Source of the DNA: Branchiostoma floridae
Lineage: Eukaryota; Chordata; Leptocardii; Amphioxiformes; Branchiostomatidae
DNA length: 64,000 nucleotides
Assembly: GCF_000003815.2 (NCBI RefSeq)
Contig: NC_049982.1
Coordinates: forward strand, 13,173,822-13,237,821
Direction of reading: 5' to 3'
Shown here: in pieces, positions 14,798-26,900 of the stretch
Position numbering within the stretch: position 1 is the stretch's first letter
Layout of the letters: the number at the start of each line of letters is the position of its first letter
Program-made: the position numbers and the translations under genes
Notes under the pieces: model-generated
Databases searched by the model: none
The model's input: only the letters and a program-made list of their open reading frames with translations
What the model was told of the DNA's origin: nothing

Positions 14798-17488
14798 TCA
14801 CTCTGTTAGGATATTGACCAAATTGCCTTTTGGTGACAAAACCAGCTTCTTTATCAGCAAGTTACTCAAGTTTTTATGTCCAATGCTGCTTTCTTGTACT
14901 AATCTCTCTAAGGCTTCAGCATCAGTTGCTTCAGTCCTATGAACTTCTATTGTCCCCACTTTTTTATTGTTGACCAGCACCTTAACCATGACTGTGTTTG
15001 TCTCTACTTCCTTGGTTGCAACAGGCCATGGTTGGTGGAGGGCATCCCTGCTCCAGTCATAACTGACAGTCTTGTGTTTGACACTCTTCAAGCCTTGCCA
15101 CATCTCTGATGAGATGTGTGGTGCCAGGGGTGCCAACATGAGAACCAAGCTACACAAAATCCTCTCAAACTCCACACTGTGCTGTGCCACTGTGTCGGGC
15201 ACCTTCCTGAGGATGCTTGTCAACCCCATTAACTCAATGATTGCTGCATTGGGACTGAAGTCGTCATGTAAATGCCTAGTTATATCACTTATGAAGGTAT
15301 TTGCTTTGGTGATCAACTGACTTTCCTTCTTCTTATCACTGTTGCTGAGTGCCTCAGGAATGGGTGGAGAAGTGCCTCGTAGTTCTATGAACCGAGACAC
15401 AAGGCCCCATACACGACCCTGCCAGCGCAACACACCGTTGATGGCTTTGATGTTCCAGTGAATGTCCATCTCCGGAGGTACCCCCTGGAGTATGAAGAGA
15501 CGTACGGTGTCAATGCCATACTGGTCCAGGAGCTCCTGTGGATCCACACCGTTGTGTTTGGACTTGCTCATCTTTTCAAACTCCACAATCAGCTTCTCAC
15601 CTGTCTTTTTCTCGACTGGTTCAGGGCCAGACAGGTCGACCTCCTGAGGTGTCAGGTACTTGCCAGTTGATTCTACCCTATAGCTAGGACCCTTTACAAT
15701 GCCTTGAACAAGGAGTCTCTTAAATGGTTCCTTGTGTGACACAAGGCCCTGCTGATGGGCAAAGTGACTGAGGAATCTGGCATAGTACAAGTGCATCACA
15801 GCATGTTCTTTGCCCCCTATGTAGAGATCTACTGGCATCAGCTTGTTGGCAACTTCTTTTCTCCACGGGGCCTCTGTGTTGTGTGCATCACAGAACCTAA
15901 GAAAGTACCAGGCTGAGTCAACAAATGTGTCCATAGTGTCTGTTTCCCGTCGTCCTGGTCCTCCACACTTCGGACATGTCGTATCAACCCATTCAGATGC
16001 ATCAGCTAAGGGACGGCCACCCTTACCATTAAAGTTAGCAACCTTAGGGAGCTCTATGGGGAGATTGTCAAAAGGTACTGGCACCTCTTTACAAGTAGGG
16101 CAATGAACAATAGGGATTGGGGTACCCCAGAAACGCTGCCTTGATATAGGCCAGTCATGGAGGTTAGCACTTGTCCAGTGACCACCACATCCCTTCTCTC
16201 TAGCAGTTCTGGTGATCTCCTCACGTGCCACTTGCCTGTCCAGATTGGTAAACTCGGCTGAATTTACAACTTGTGCTGACCCGTCGTTGGAATGTTTGAT
16301 AACAATTTCAAAGTCAAGTCCATGTTTTTCTGCAAAGCTTTTGTCAACCTCATTCAAACATGGTATTCCCATCTTAGCATCTATGTGTTCTTCAAATTCT
16401 GCTTCAGCTGACACATATACTGGGACAGGTTTATTTGTAAAAGGGTGCACTGCTGACAATGGAAGACGAACCACTTTCTGTTTTGTGATTTCTTCCTTCC
16501 ATTTGTGGAGTGCCTGAGTTCCTTTCAGAAGGTGGTGATCAGGTGAGATGAGGATGTGAGAAACACCATAGACAGCTTCTGGATTAATGGTGAATACAGG
16601 CAGCAGGCTGTCTGAAGAGACATCTCCTCCCTCTAGCTTGAAGTCGTAGTAACATCCGTTACACTCCCCTAGCCACCACGACTGCATCCCTTTCACATAC
16701 TTTCCCCACTCTGTCAGATCTTCAAGTCCCCTCAGAAGGGAATGGGAGAAATGAGTGATCCTGATGAACCACTGTTTTAGATACTTCTTTTCAACTTTTG
16801 CTCCTGAACGCCATGACCTGCCATTCTCGTCCACCTGTTCATTGGCTAGCACAGTTTTGTCCACTGGATCCCAGTTCACCAGAGCTTCTTTACGATAACA
16901 TAGTCCAGATTCAAACAGTTTCAGGAAGAGATACTGTGTCCACCTGTAGTAGTTAGGATCACAGGTACTGATTTCTTTCTCCCAGTCAAAACTGAGTGAG
17001 AGACTTTCAATCTGTTTCCTCATGTACTCGATGTTGCTTTTTGTCCAATCATGGGGATGCAGCCCCCTCTCTATGGCTGCATTCTCTGCGGGCAAGCCAA
17101 ATGCGTCCCATCCCATGGGGTGGAGAACCTGGTACCCATTCATCCTCTGGAAACGTGCAACTGTGTCACTTATCGTGTACACTCGAACATGGCCCATATG
17201 CAGCCTTCCTGACGGGTACGGGAACATGGGCAATACGTAGTACTTTGGTCGATCTGACTGGAATTTCTGGGTCTGTTTACTGTCTTTTAAGAGTTTCCCA
17301 TACCAGAATTTCTCCACGGCTATCCTGGCTTCCTTAGAGTAGTCTTTCTCCCACTGTCCTGTCACACTGTAGATGCACCTTGCCCATGTGGTACTCAAGC
17401 ATGGTGGGGGTTTGCTTCCGCCAACCACAGGAAATGATAAAGCCTTGCTTCCCAGACATGGCAGAAAGTTTGCACGAAAAGCCAACAT
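14798..17488 (-). CDS. LARS2: Leucyl-tRNA synthetase, mitochondrial
   Basis: One uninterrupted 896-codon frame (human protein about 903 aa) that charges mitochondrial tRNA-Leu with leucine. Class I signatures are intact: the HIGH box is HMGH at residues 97-100 (in YPSGRLHMGH), and KMSKS is at 639-643. The QRFWGTPIPIVHC block and a zinc-ribbon-like pair (CPTC / CPKC) precede the MDTFVDSAWYFLRF segment. The anticodon-binding region and the C-terminal VLVNNK...GTIEV domain are present. The first about 40 residues are basic and Ser-rich without acids (MLAFRANFLPCLGSK...), fitting a mitochondrial presequence. The ATG at 17488 is the first in frame. The lack of coding introns is unusual for this gene in animals and suggests a functional retrocopy or complete intron loss. 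The 5' end faces the SLF2-type gene. Confidence 0.96.
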   Translation of the reverse strand: MLAFRANFLPCLGSKALSFPVVGGSKPPPCLSTTWARCIYSVTGQWEKDYSKEARIAVEKFWYGKLLKDSKQTQKFQSDRPKYYVLPMFPYPSGRLHMGHVRVYTISDTVARFQRMNGYQVLHPMGWDAFGLPAENAAIERGLHPHDWTKSNIEYMRKQIESLSLSFDWEKEISTCDPNYYRWTQYLFLKLFESGLCYRKEALVNWDPVDKTVLANEQVDENGRSWRSGAKVEKKYLKQWFIRITHFSHSLLRGLEDLTEWGKYVKGMQSWWLGECNGCYYDFKLEGGDVSSDSLLPVFTINPEAVYGVSHILISPDHHLLKGTQALHKWKEEITKQKVVRLPLSAVHPFTNKPVPVYVSAEAEFEEHIDAKMGIPCLNEVDKSFAEKHGLDFEIVIKHSNDGSAQVVNSAEFTNLDRQVAREEITRTAREKGCGGHWTSANLHDWPISRQRFWGTPIPIVHCPTCKEVPVPFDNLPIELPKVANFNGKGGRPLADASEWVDTTCPKCGGPGRRETDTMDTFVDSAWYFLRFCDAHNTEAPWRKEVANKLMPVDLYIGGKEHAVMHLYYARFLSHFAHQQGLVSHKEPFKRLLVQGIVKGPSYRVESTGKYLTPQEVDLSGPEPVEKKTGEKLIVEFEKMSKSKHNGVDPQELLDQYGIDTVRLFILQGVPPEMDIHWNIKAINGVLRWQGRVWGLVSRFIELRGTSPPIPEALSNSDKKKESQLITKANTFISDITRHLHDDFSPNAAIIELMGLTSILRKVPDTVAQHSVEFERILCSLVLMLAPLAPHISSEMWQGLKSVKHKTVSYDWSRDALHQPWPVATKEVETNTVMVKVLVNNKKVGTIEVHRTEATDAEALERLVQESSIGHKNLSNLLIKKLVLSPKGNLVNILTE

Positions 17489-17914
17489 CTTGAACGGTTA
17501 TAGTTTGGACTTGAGACTTTTCCTAAGTAATAAAAAGCAACTTATAACAGTCTGAATGAGGCACATAGCAAATCGGTGCAAACGGGGGCTGCCATGTTGG
17601 ACGGGAATATGTAACTTAACGAGGGGTCCAGAAATGCAAGAATATGAAAAAAATCTTATCTGAGAACTTTTATCACAATCTTGAATACTTGATCTCAATC
17701 TAATATCAGAATATTTTTACTAAGTAGTGATATAGTTTATCCACAAGTAATGCGTAGAAATGATAAGAAGTCTTTCTCAAATCTCCCCTACTGAATAGTG
17801 GCGTCTTCTATGTTACGGGTCATAGGTTAGAAAACCCGCGAAAGAAACGACTCATGATCACACCAGCGCACGTTACAAGGCGATCTACATCGGCTAGGGA
17901 GCCAATACCACAGT
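17489..17914. promoter_or_regulatory. Putative bidirectional promoter between LARS2 and the SLF2-type gene
   Basis: 426 bp separate the two divergent start codons. No TATA box is evident. A GCCATGTTGG element resembling a YY1 site occurs at about 17591-17600, typical in type of housekeeping promoters. The arrangement is seen directly; shared regulation is inferred. Confidence 0.5.
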
Positions 17915-20900
17915 ATGCCCAAGAGGAAGAGACTGGAGGATAGCAAGGGGTATTGTTGAACTTGATTGATCCATTCAACATGACGTGTGTGTATGACACG
18001 ATACAACAGTAGCTTGTGTGTTGCTCAGCTCACCCCTCCCCCTTGGCCTTTGCCATTCATGCATTTTGCATAGGCAGCCGTATGACACGTAGACATCAGA
18101 AATTTCTTTGCCATTTTTGGTTTAATCCTTGGCCATGGTTTAATTGACTTTTCGTGCCTGGTTGCTGCATGATATTAAACTGGCAAGTCGTTTCATTTGT
18201 CTCTGGGCAGCGTATCTCTGGGGATATTTCCTTTTGAGTTTTTGTCTGACCAAATATATATCGTGCGTGTTTTTTTAACACTGAGCAGGGTTCTCCCCAG
18301 AGAGTGGAATAAGGGAGGCCCTCCACTATACTCTCAGCCAGCTCCACTATACTATTTTTCAAATTTAGTGTGTTTCTTCCCTATTTTCTTTGTTAGTTTT
18401 GCTAAGATTAATGACAATTCACAGATTTTTGTACCAAGTGGCATCACTTTTCCAGTCAGCATTGTCTACAAAAACTTGTGAATGAGCAATGATCAAAACA
18501 ATAGTAGTTTTGCCACTTCACAACAAAGGAATAACAACAGTATATTATACTTGTAGTATTTGACACCCTCTGTCATTGCAAAATGAACCCATTTTCATGA
18601 AAGTGCAGCGCGTTGGTGCGGGTTATTTTTGCCAGCCCCTCCACTATACAAAAAAATTCTGGAGAGAACCCTGCTGAGTGATATTGTTCCATGAAAAGTA
18701 GTCAAACTATTTGACCGATGAGGTTTTGTTGATTTCGAGCTTCCTTGATTTGACACACTCTTATCAAAGAGGTTTCTCCAGCACACAATAATCTAAATAC
18801 TGTATTTTACTTCGCTGTGGTTCATTTTCAATGATTTTGTGATTTTTTGTGAGGAAAAGGGTTTTTTTCATGGCCTTGTTTGAGATATGTGGTGGAAACT
18901 CGTCAATAGTACAGAAGTCTAAGAAGGAAGAAGCATTCACGTCACAAATTCGATGGAGATCTTTCGCAGTGAAAACTATGAAAACAAATATAACCATTAA
19001 CGTTAAAGTTTCACATTTAGAGTATTTGAAATATTCGTGTGCCTGACATTTAAAGTTTCACATTTAGAGTATTTAAAATAATCGTGTGTCTGACAGTTAA
19101 GTTTCACATTTAGAGTATTTAGAATAATTGTGTGTCTGACAGTTTAAGTTCACATTTTGAGTATTTGAAATAATTGTGTGTCTGACAGTTTAAGTTCACA
19201 TTTTGAGTATTTGAAATAATTGTGTGACAGCTACAGCTAACACTTTCGTCAACCATTTGGGTCACGACGTAGTTTGGTCATGTAGCTTTACATCATTGTA
19301 AACTCTGTCTTCGTTATACTACTGTTTCTTCCTTGTTTCTTATAAAATGCAATACTGTGCTTTTCTATATGTTCCAGTGACCAGATAATCACAAAGTTCT
19401 TTCAGAGGAGCACACAAACAGGTACCCCAAATAATGCAGCCCAAATGGGACTACAGCATGACTTTTCCAATGACAAAAAAGTGTAGATAATTGTTATGAT
19501 GATTATGACTCAGTGTGTTATGATAATGCATACTCCATTGTATTATTATCTCACCTCACATTTATTGTGTATGTTACATGTAAGTTGCACAACATAAATA
19601 CTCTTGAACCAGAATGTCCAGAAATAATTTTTGCATGCTAGATGATATGCCTGACAATGCCATTGATGCTGACCAATCAAGTATGATACGTGAATGTCTG
19701 GTACAAGTTGTAATGAGAAATGATAGAAACTGATTGAAATACTTTATGCACTTCATCAGTAACAATCAGTAAGTCACTAGTCTTCCTGGAGTACAAATGA
19801 TGGATGACTGGATATCATTTGAATGAAAAGTAGGTACTTCAGAACTGTTTTCTTTTATTACCTCAGATATGGTGGGAAATATTAGTATAAGATACAAGTT
19901 ATATTGAAAATGTTGTTGGTGTTGTGTATCTGCAGGCAGAAATGTAGCCAGTAACTCTGTGACAACAGAAAGTAAGAAAAGAGCAGCATCACACAGAGTA
20001 CCAAGTAGCCGACGAGCCATGTCGTCATCACAGGATACCAGTAGCTCCTCTGCTAGCACCTCTAGATCTGCCTCAGTCTCTTCCTCAAAGCACTCATCTG
20101 CTGTGTCCAAGCCAACTCCTTCAAGAAGTAAAGCACCCCAGACAGACACTTCTCCGATACTAGAGGCCTTCAAGAGACAAGAGTTGCGGCAGAAACAGAA
20201 AGCAGCCACAGGCAGCAACACAAAGGAGGATGGGAAGGAAGAATGTGACTCCAGGCCTGTCCCAAAAGAAGATTCATCAAAGAAAGGTTTAAGTTCTTCA
20301 GGCACAAGTGGAGAGACAGCTGAGAGAGGTTTGAAGGAGAAGGCTTTACCTAAGAGGAGACTACAATATGAAGGCATGTGCCATTTCCTTTGCCTTTATA
20401 TACCCTGGCTCACTTAAAAGATGAAGTAGTGTTTGAAGAAGACTGCATTAGCAGTATATATACATGTAAGTGTAATCTTGTAATGTACATGTATATTGCG
20501 GTCTACATGCAGATAAAAGTCTGCCTTTGTACAGAATTGATTAAGATATAAGTACCCAATGTATGTTAAAAGGCAAGATGTTTGTTTTATTTTGTTTGGC
20601 AAAGCTACAGTATTACACTACCTGAATATTACATGTACATGTATAACATGTATGTCAAGGTAAGGATTGCAATCTGGCAGCAAATGTTGCTTGTAGATAT
20701 CCAGATTGGAGTATGTATAGATCTATTTATTCCTTCAAAAGACAGAACTTTTTCAACTTCAATTCATGTTCCTTTGGTTCTATAGACTTACTTGAAATTT
20801 AGATGTATAAATGAGAGACTACCCTAACACTTCTTTGATATGGAAGAGACCCCAAACAGGACCTATACTGGAAGGTTGCAATATCTGCCCTAACCAAAAT

Positions 20901-23900
20901 GTGTGATTTCCAGGTGGGGACAAAACAGAAGATGGATCAAAGAAGAAGCAGAAATCTGATATCTCCTTCAAGATCAGTGAATCCAAATTGGAGGAGTTCA
21001 AAGTTAATTTAGCTTCCTCTCCAAAGTTCAAGATCAAGCCAGAAACTCTATCAAAGAAGGCCAAGGAAGCTCCCCTGACAGAGAATGCAAACGCTGAAAG
21101 TAAAGAGGGACCTTCCACAGAGACTCTCCAAAGTCAATCAGGTGAAGGAAGTAGCAGCCAATCAGACCTGCTCAAGATTACGGTGGACCAATCAAAAGAT
21201 GCGGCAAGTGGTCCAAACATAAAAACTCCTCTAAAAGTGCAGAAGCTGACAGCGAGCAGCTTGAGAATATCAGAAGCTTTAAAGAAGGTGTTGCAGGACA
21301 AGATCAAGGCATCGCCTTTAAAAGCTCCAAATGTCCCTAAGGATGCTTCAGGAGAGAGTGCATCTGAGATAAACCAAGAACACCCAGAGCCAGTAGATGA
21401 CATGGAAGGCGACAAAACAACTCACACCACTCCACTTAGAATCAGGGCTTTCTACCCCTTTGAAAAAGGACACATTTCTCCATTGGATAGAAGTCTGCCA
21501 GCTGATGCTGGTAAAACTCAAGTCACAAAAACACCCCAGAGCAAAGCAGAAGAAATTGCACCTGGAAGCAGGTGTGGCAAAGTGACAGACGAACCCATTA
21601 AACATTCAGGAGAAAGTGTGGCGGGTACAGAGAAACCCAGAGGGGTGATGAGTCTGTTCCAGGAGCTGAAGTTATCAGTGAAGGACCGGCAGGATCAGGA
21701 GGATGAAACTCCTGAAGATCCTCAGTCCTCTTCTGCCACACCCTTGAGGGTTAATCAACCCGCTGGAGAAAAGACTGCCTCCTCCATCAAGATGAACATT
21801 GCAAAATTAAAACAGATCATCAAGGCACCAAGCCTGTCTCCGCAGACCTCTGCTGCAAATTCCCCTGCCCCCTCAGACAAGGGGGGAGAGAGTGGGGAGG
21901 GGGGCACAGAGACCAAACTGTCACCAGGGAGTGAGAGCTTGAGAAAGGGAGAGGATGCAGAAGGGGATAATGACAAGCAGCAGGCTGATCATATCAAACT
22001 GCAGAGAAACTTCCTCTCCACGCTGACAGGTAAAGAGAAACAGGTTGGCGACTCAGACATCAAACATGCTGCTGATCGTCAGGAAGACAGTGAGCCAGAA
22101 GATACAGTTTTAGAAGAAAGCAAGGCTTTTGACTCAGATGAGGAAATTGGACTTGATAGCGATGACAGTGATGATGACCTTCTTCACATGCCTGTTGCAA
22201 ATCTGAAAGATATTCAGTCAGCAAGGTAAGGATGTTTATACAAAATGTAGATATATTGTGAGCTTTACTAGATACAACATGTATATACTAGTAGTGACTT
22301 ATAGTTATGTAATAGTTAAACTATTTGACAAGCAACTACTTTGAGCTGTATTTAAGCCTCGAGATTTGATTGAAATCCAGGCCCATATCTGTGCAGTATA
22401 TTTTAATTTATATGTAACATTTTTTGATCTTGTACAGACCCAATCTTTGATCATTAAATACAATGTACATACCAGAAGAGCTAGGTATCAAGAGGGTAGA
22501 TACGATGGAAGAGACAGTTGATCACGCTAGCACATCTTTGAGTGACTGCTCTGTCCATCTGTAGTACCCTTCCCAGTCACTTGTTGGTGGTTTACAACTG
22601 GCTGGCTGTAATGGTGCTGAGGTTTCCATAATTACAGTATGTGACTATAGTGCTATGAAAACTCAATAGACCTTCCTGCAAACACTCCATGTTCTCCTAA
22701 CTGTGACATTAAATCCCTGAGAACTAAAATGGATTTACTTGTGATATTTTATGATTCCCAGTGTGAGACCCCCGCCATCTACTCCCCAGAAGCTGTGGGA
22801 GAGTCAGGAGATCCAGTGCAGCCCCATGAGCCCTGCCACCGAGGTCCCCGTACCAGGGGATGTCAACTTCAGGTTCTCTCTGGATGACCTTCTTGCAGAA
22901 CAGAATAAAACTGTAAGTATCAAAGGGCATAATAACATACATGGGCTTTGGTTTTAATTTGCAATAGCAACAGTTGTGTCACCCTTAAGCATATATACAT
23001 AGTTGTAAATGGTCCAAGTTAGTTTCCTGTAGTTTGTCAATTGATATAAAAGAGAGTAGCTCTATACCAGTATAAGTTGCTGATGTGTCCTTTTTTTAAT
23101 AGCTAAGTAATTGAAATAAGACCTGATATAAATGTCCTTTATTTACCCTCGGGTATGATAGTCCATACCCTCTGCTTATCTGACCGATGATGCTGCACGT
23201 TAACAGGTTGGTCGTGAACCTCGCCGTCTGCGCGATGTGACTGACGAGCTGATGGCAGATGTACGGCAGGGCGGATTTGCCCGCGTATTGGCTGACATGG
23301 AACGAGAGGAACATGAGGGCAGTGACTCTGACAGGGGTGAGGACTCATGTTGTTTATGTCACCTCAGTCATTCTTATAGCAATGACAGTCAATGCACAAA
23401 AGGGAGTATATGATATTAAATGATATGTTTATTGCAAGTTCTTGCCCGAGGGCTAATTGCAGGTACAAACAACATGTAAAATAAGGAAAATACAAAGGTG
23501 CTAGGAACTACATTCTATGACTATGCTATGCTAGTGTACATTATACTGGTTTTGTTGGGTTAGACATTAAAACATTTACATTTACATGCATTTAAGACAA
23601 CTTAAAGACATAGAAAAAGTGACCAACAGCATCTTTAAGAGATGTATATGACTTAAATGAATAGTTAGAAGTTTAAGACAATTAAGAATTGTTTAATGGA
23701 TGATGTTTTCCAGAGGGGAAGCTTGAGAACCCAAGGCACAAAAAGTTTGTGCGAGACAGGAACCTGAAGAAAATGGAGATTCCTGACATGCATCCTGGAG
23801 AGACTGTGTTCAACTCCAAGGACATGGGCAAGGTCAGCTGTGTATTTATTATTTGTCAATTGCCTTGATGCTGAGTAGCATGAATGTGTCACCTTTTGGT

Positions 23901-26900
23901 TTGGGTCTCAATGTTATGTACATTCAACATGTAGTTACATATTGAAAGCAAAGTTATCAACTGCTATTTGATAAGAAGGCTTGATGCAAAACATTTGGCC
24001 TTTCCTTTGACCGTCTGCCTGTATGGCCAACAGGACAACACGGTTTCAGAATCTAAAACCATGTCTTTTTATTTACCACCCTAGTTATTTGACTTCCCCG
24101 GCTCCCTGACCCTCGCATCATGTGGACTGGTGCCCCCCCTGGACCAGGATGACCCCCTCCACCTTCTCCTGGCCAGTCCAGACTGTCTGGAGGACATGCT
24201 GACCAGTGGGACGTTACAAGACATGTATGCGTATGATGTTTGCCCAGAACCACTGCAGAGGTGGCTCTTCTTTCTCAGTAAGTGTCTTTCCAGTCAGGCA
24301 TTTGAGTAACCACCTAGTTAAGTGTTGGCTAACAAAAATGGATTATTTTTTCGTCAAAAAGAATTAATTGTCAAGGTCACTAAGTCTTTGATGAAATACA
24401 TCATTAATTATTCATCAATGAATCCACAAAAGTTTCTATTCACTAGTGCATGTTTGTCTATATGACTTCCTTTGCAAATTCAATGATCCAAAATCTGAAC
24501 TTATATTAATTAGACCTTGCATTGTCCCACAACTTTTTTGCATATGTGGATTTGTCAGACTGCTTTCCTTTATTACATTAAGTTTTTGTCTCTGCCCCAT
24601 GTCCTCTAATGTGTTAAATGATAACCTTTTAGCTCAAGTTTGTTTAAAAGTTTACATAGTTATGCAGTGATTCTGTTCTTTAAAGTGTCCATCAGTAGGG
24701 ACCAGCATGTGGTGAACTCTGCCTACAAGACTCTCACCTGTGTCCTGATGTCTGACTGGATCTTGGAGGAGGAGGAGGACAGCCCAGTCTGGCTGCCATC
24801 ACTGGCTGATGTCACCAGAGCACTGCTCAACTACGGAGCTCAGCTGCAGGATTTATATCCTCTAACTTCTGCTCGGCCGTCCTTCAACAAGGAGGATGTC
24901 AGGTAAGGGGAGTTATCAGAAGTCTACACTCAGGTGTAATGATGTTCTTCGAAGAATAGCACAAATATATTCTTTAGAATTTTTGTTTATTTTTATCAAT
25001 CATGTAGGGTGGCCCCTTCAGTTACATGTAGTTGTCATCAACTGATTTCCAAGGGAGCCCTGCAGCAAATGAATCATATACATGTTATATAAGATGGAAA
25101 TAATCAAATGTTGAGGTAATAACACTAACACTACTTAGCACTAAGATTAACACATTAACTACATTCTGAAATAAACATTTTGGAATAACAACTCTTGACT
25201 TTTGACCTGTCTCACCAGCTTGCCTATACAAGATGCGGAGAAGGAGAATCAGAATGGGAACGTGCCATCTCATACGAGCGGGAGTCGAGAGGGATTTAGA
25301 GGGCTGCCTGCTGTAAATCTGGTCTACATTCTACAAACTCTGAGCAAACTGAATGCCCCTCCCAGAAAGTAAGTAATGTGTTCTCATACATTTCCCATTC
25401 TCCATGTGTCTGTCATAGGTATAATGAAAGAGAGAGGGGAAGCAGGAGGCATAGAGAGAGAGGGACAGTGTTTTATTGTGAAAATTGTTATACATTGTAC
25501 CTGTAATTAACTTGCCAAGAAGGGTGGTGGCTCCATATGTAGGTCAACAGTATGTAATTTGAGAAACTGGATGGAACTTTATGACTTTCGGTAGGTGTCC
25601 AGCAGTTGTGGAAAGGAAGGCCAAGTTCAAAAACGGTTTACCTGGCGTTTTCCTATGGTACTGCAGCGTCCTTTGTATTTTTCTGTGCTCTTTTGTGGAC
25701 AGCACAACTCAAGATGCTGTGAGTGTACCTTTACGATATTTGATACACTCAAGGCAAACACACTTGTGTCGCTTCACACTCGTTCTCATTGAAATGTCGA
25801 AAATGGCATTTTTTTGGTCGAAAAATAAATCGGCTTTATTTTCTCTGAAAACTACTTGGTTGTTTGGGAAAATTCCTCTTTTAACCATAGCCAAAAAATG
25901 GAAACTTATTATTTTCGGTCCCATTGGTAATGCATTACAGGGCATGTAACAAACGTTACCGGTAACGTTTGTTACAACAGTAGACTTTACCCTGTTTTCT
26001 TCGAAAGGACTTACCTTATTGACTACATCATTTAGGTGGAAGTGTATGTCCCTAGGGACATTTGAAAAGTGGGCAGCTTTTTTACACCAGGTCCAATAGA
26101 AAGCTTAGACAGCATCGAACAATGGTAACGTTTGTTACAGTCATTTCTGTACAACATTTTGTTAAGCAAGGTGGGATACAAATGACAGTCAACAACCCTT
26201 TCTTATTCTTTAGAAAGCCAGAAAAACTGTACAGCGTCACAAAAAGGGCAATTTCTAGTTTTATACATGCATGATATAACCGTGGCAACCATCGCACTAG
26301 TGGTGGTAACGTTTGTTACAGAATCTGGCGACAGGCATAAACCACCTCGCACAGCCTCCAAGATCAGTGACAGGAGCGATCTAACGCGATCGGACAGAGG
26401 GCCTGGGTAGCTGGTTTCACCTGCCGAACAATCATTCTGGGAACTGAATTGTTACATTTTTGGTCACTAGTTGAATTCTTTGTTTCTTCTCAGGCAACAG
26501 CCATTTTTTAGGGTGTGAAATCCCACCCGTGGCTATAATAATTTTCTAACCCATCAATCTATACGAATGTTGTGGTACATCTTTTGTAAAACATTACTGG
26601 GGTTGTGGAAAAATGAAGGAACCAGTGATGTTGTCTATAATTTGCTCCCTATAAAGGCGTAAAGTCAGGCGACAGCATTTCGACATTTAAATGAGAACGA
26701 GCCTTCAACGAATGCAATAAAGGCTACCACAGGCCCACAGTATATTTGCCATGTTTGGTATGTACATGTTGATCATCTCTGGAGGATAACAAATTATCGT
26801 TCTTTTTAAATGAGGTGAAAAGCATTGTGCTCTAATGTCAGCTATCAAGATTAATTGCTTTGGCCTTATGAGAAAAGTACATATTCCCAATGTGTGTTAC

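Noticed and set aside
15072-17555. Plus-strand frames within LARS2
   Set aside because: Antisense shadows of a strongly conserved coding region.
19766-20377. 203-codon minus-strand frame
   Set aside because: Antisense shadow of exon 2 of the SLF2-type gene; Ser codons read backwards stay open.
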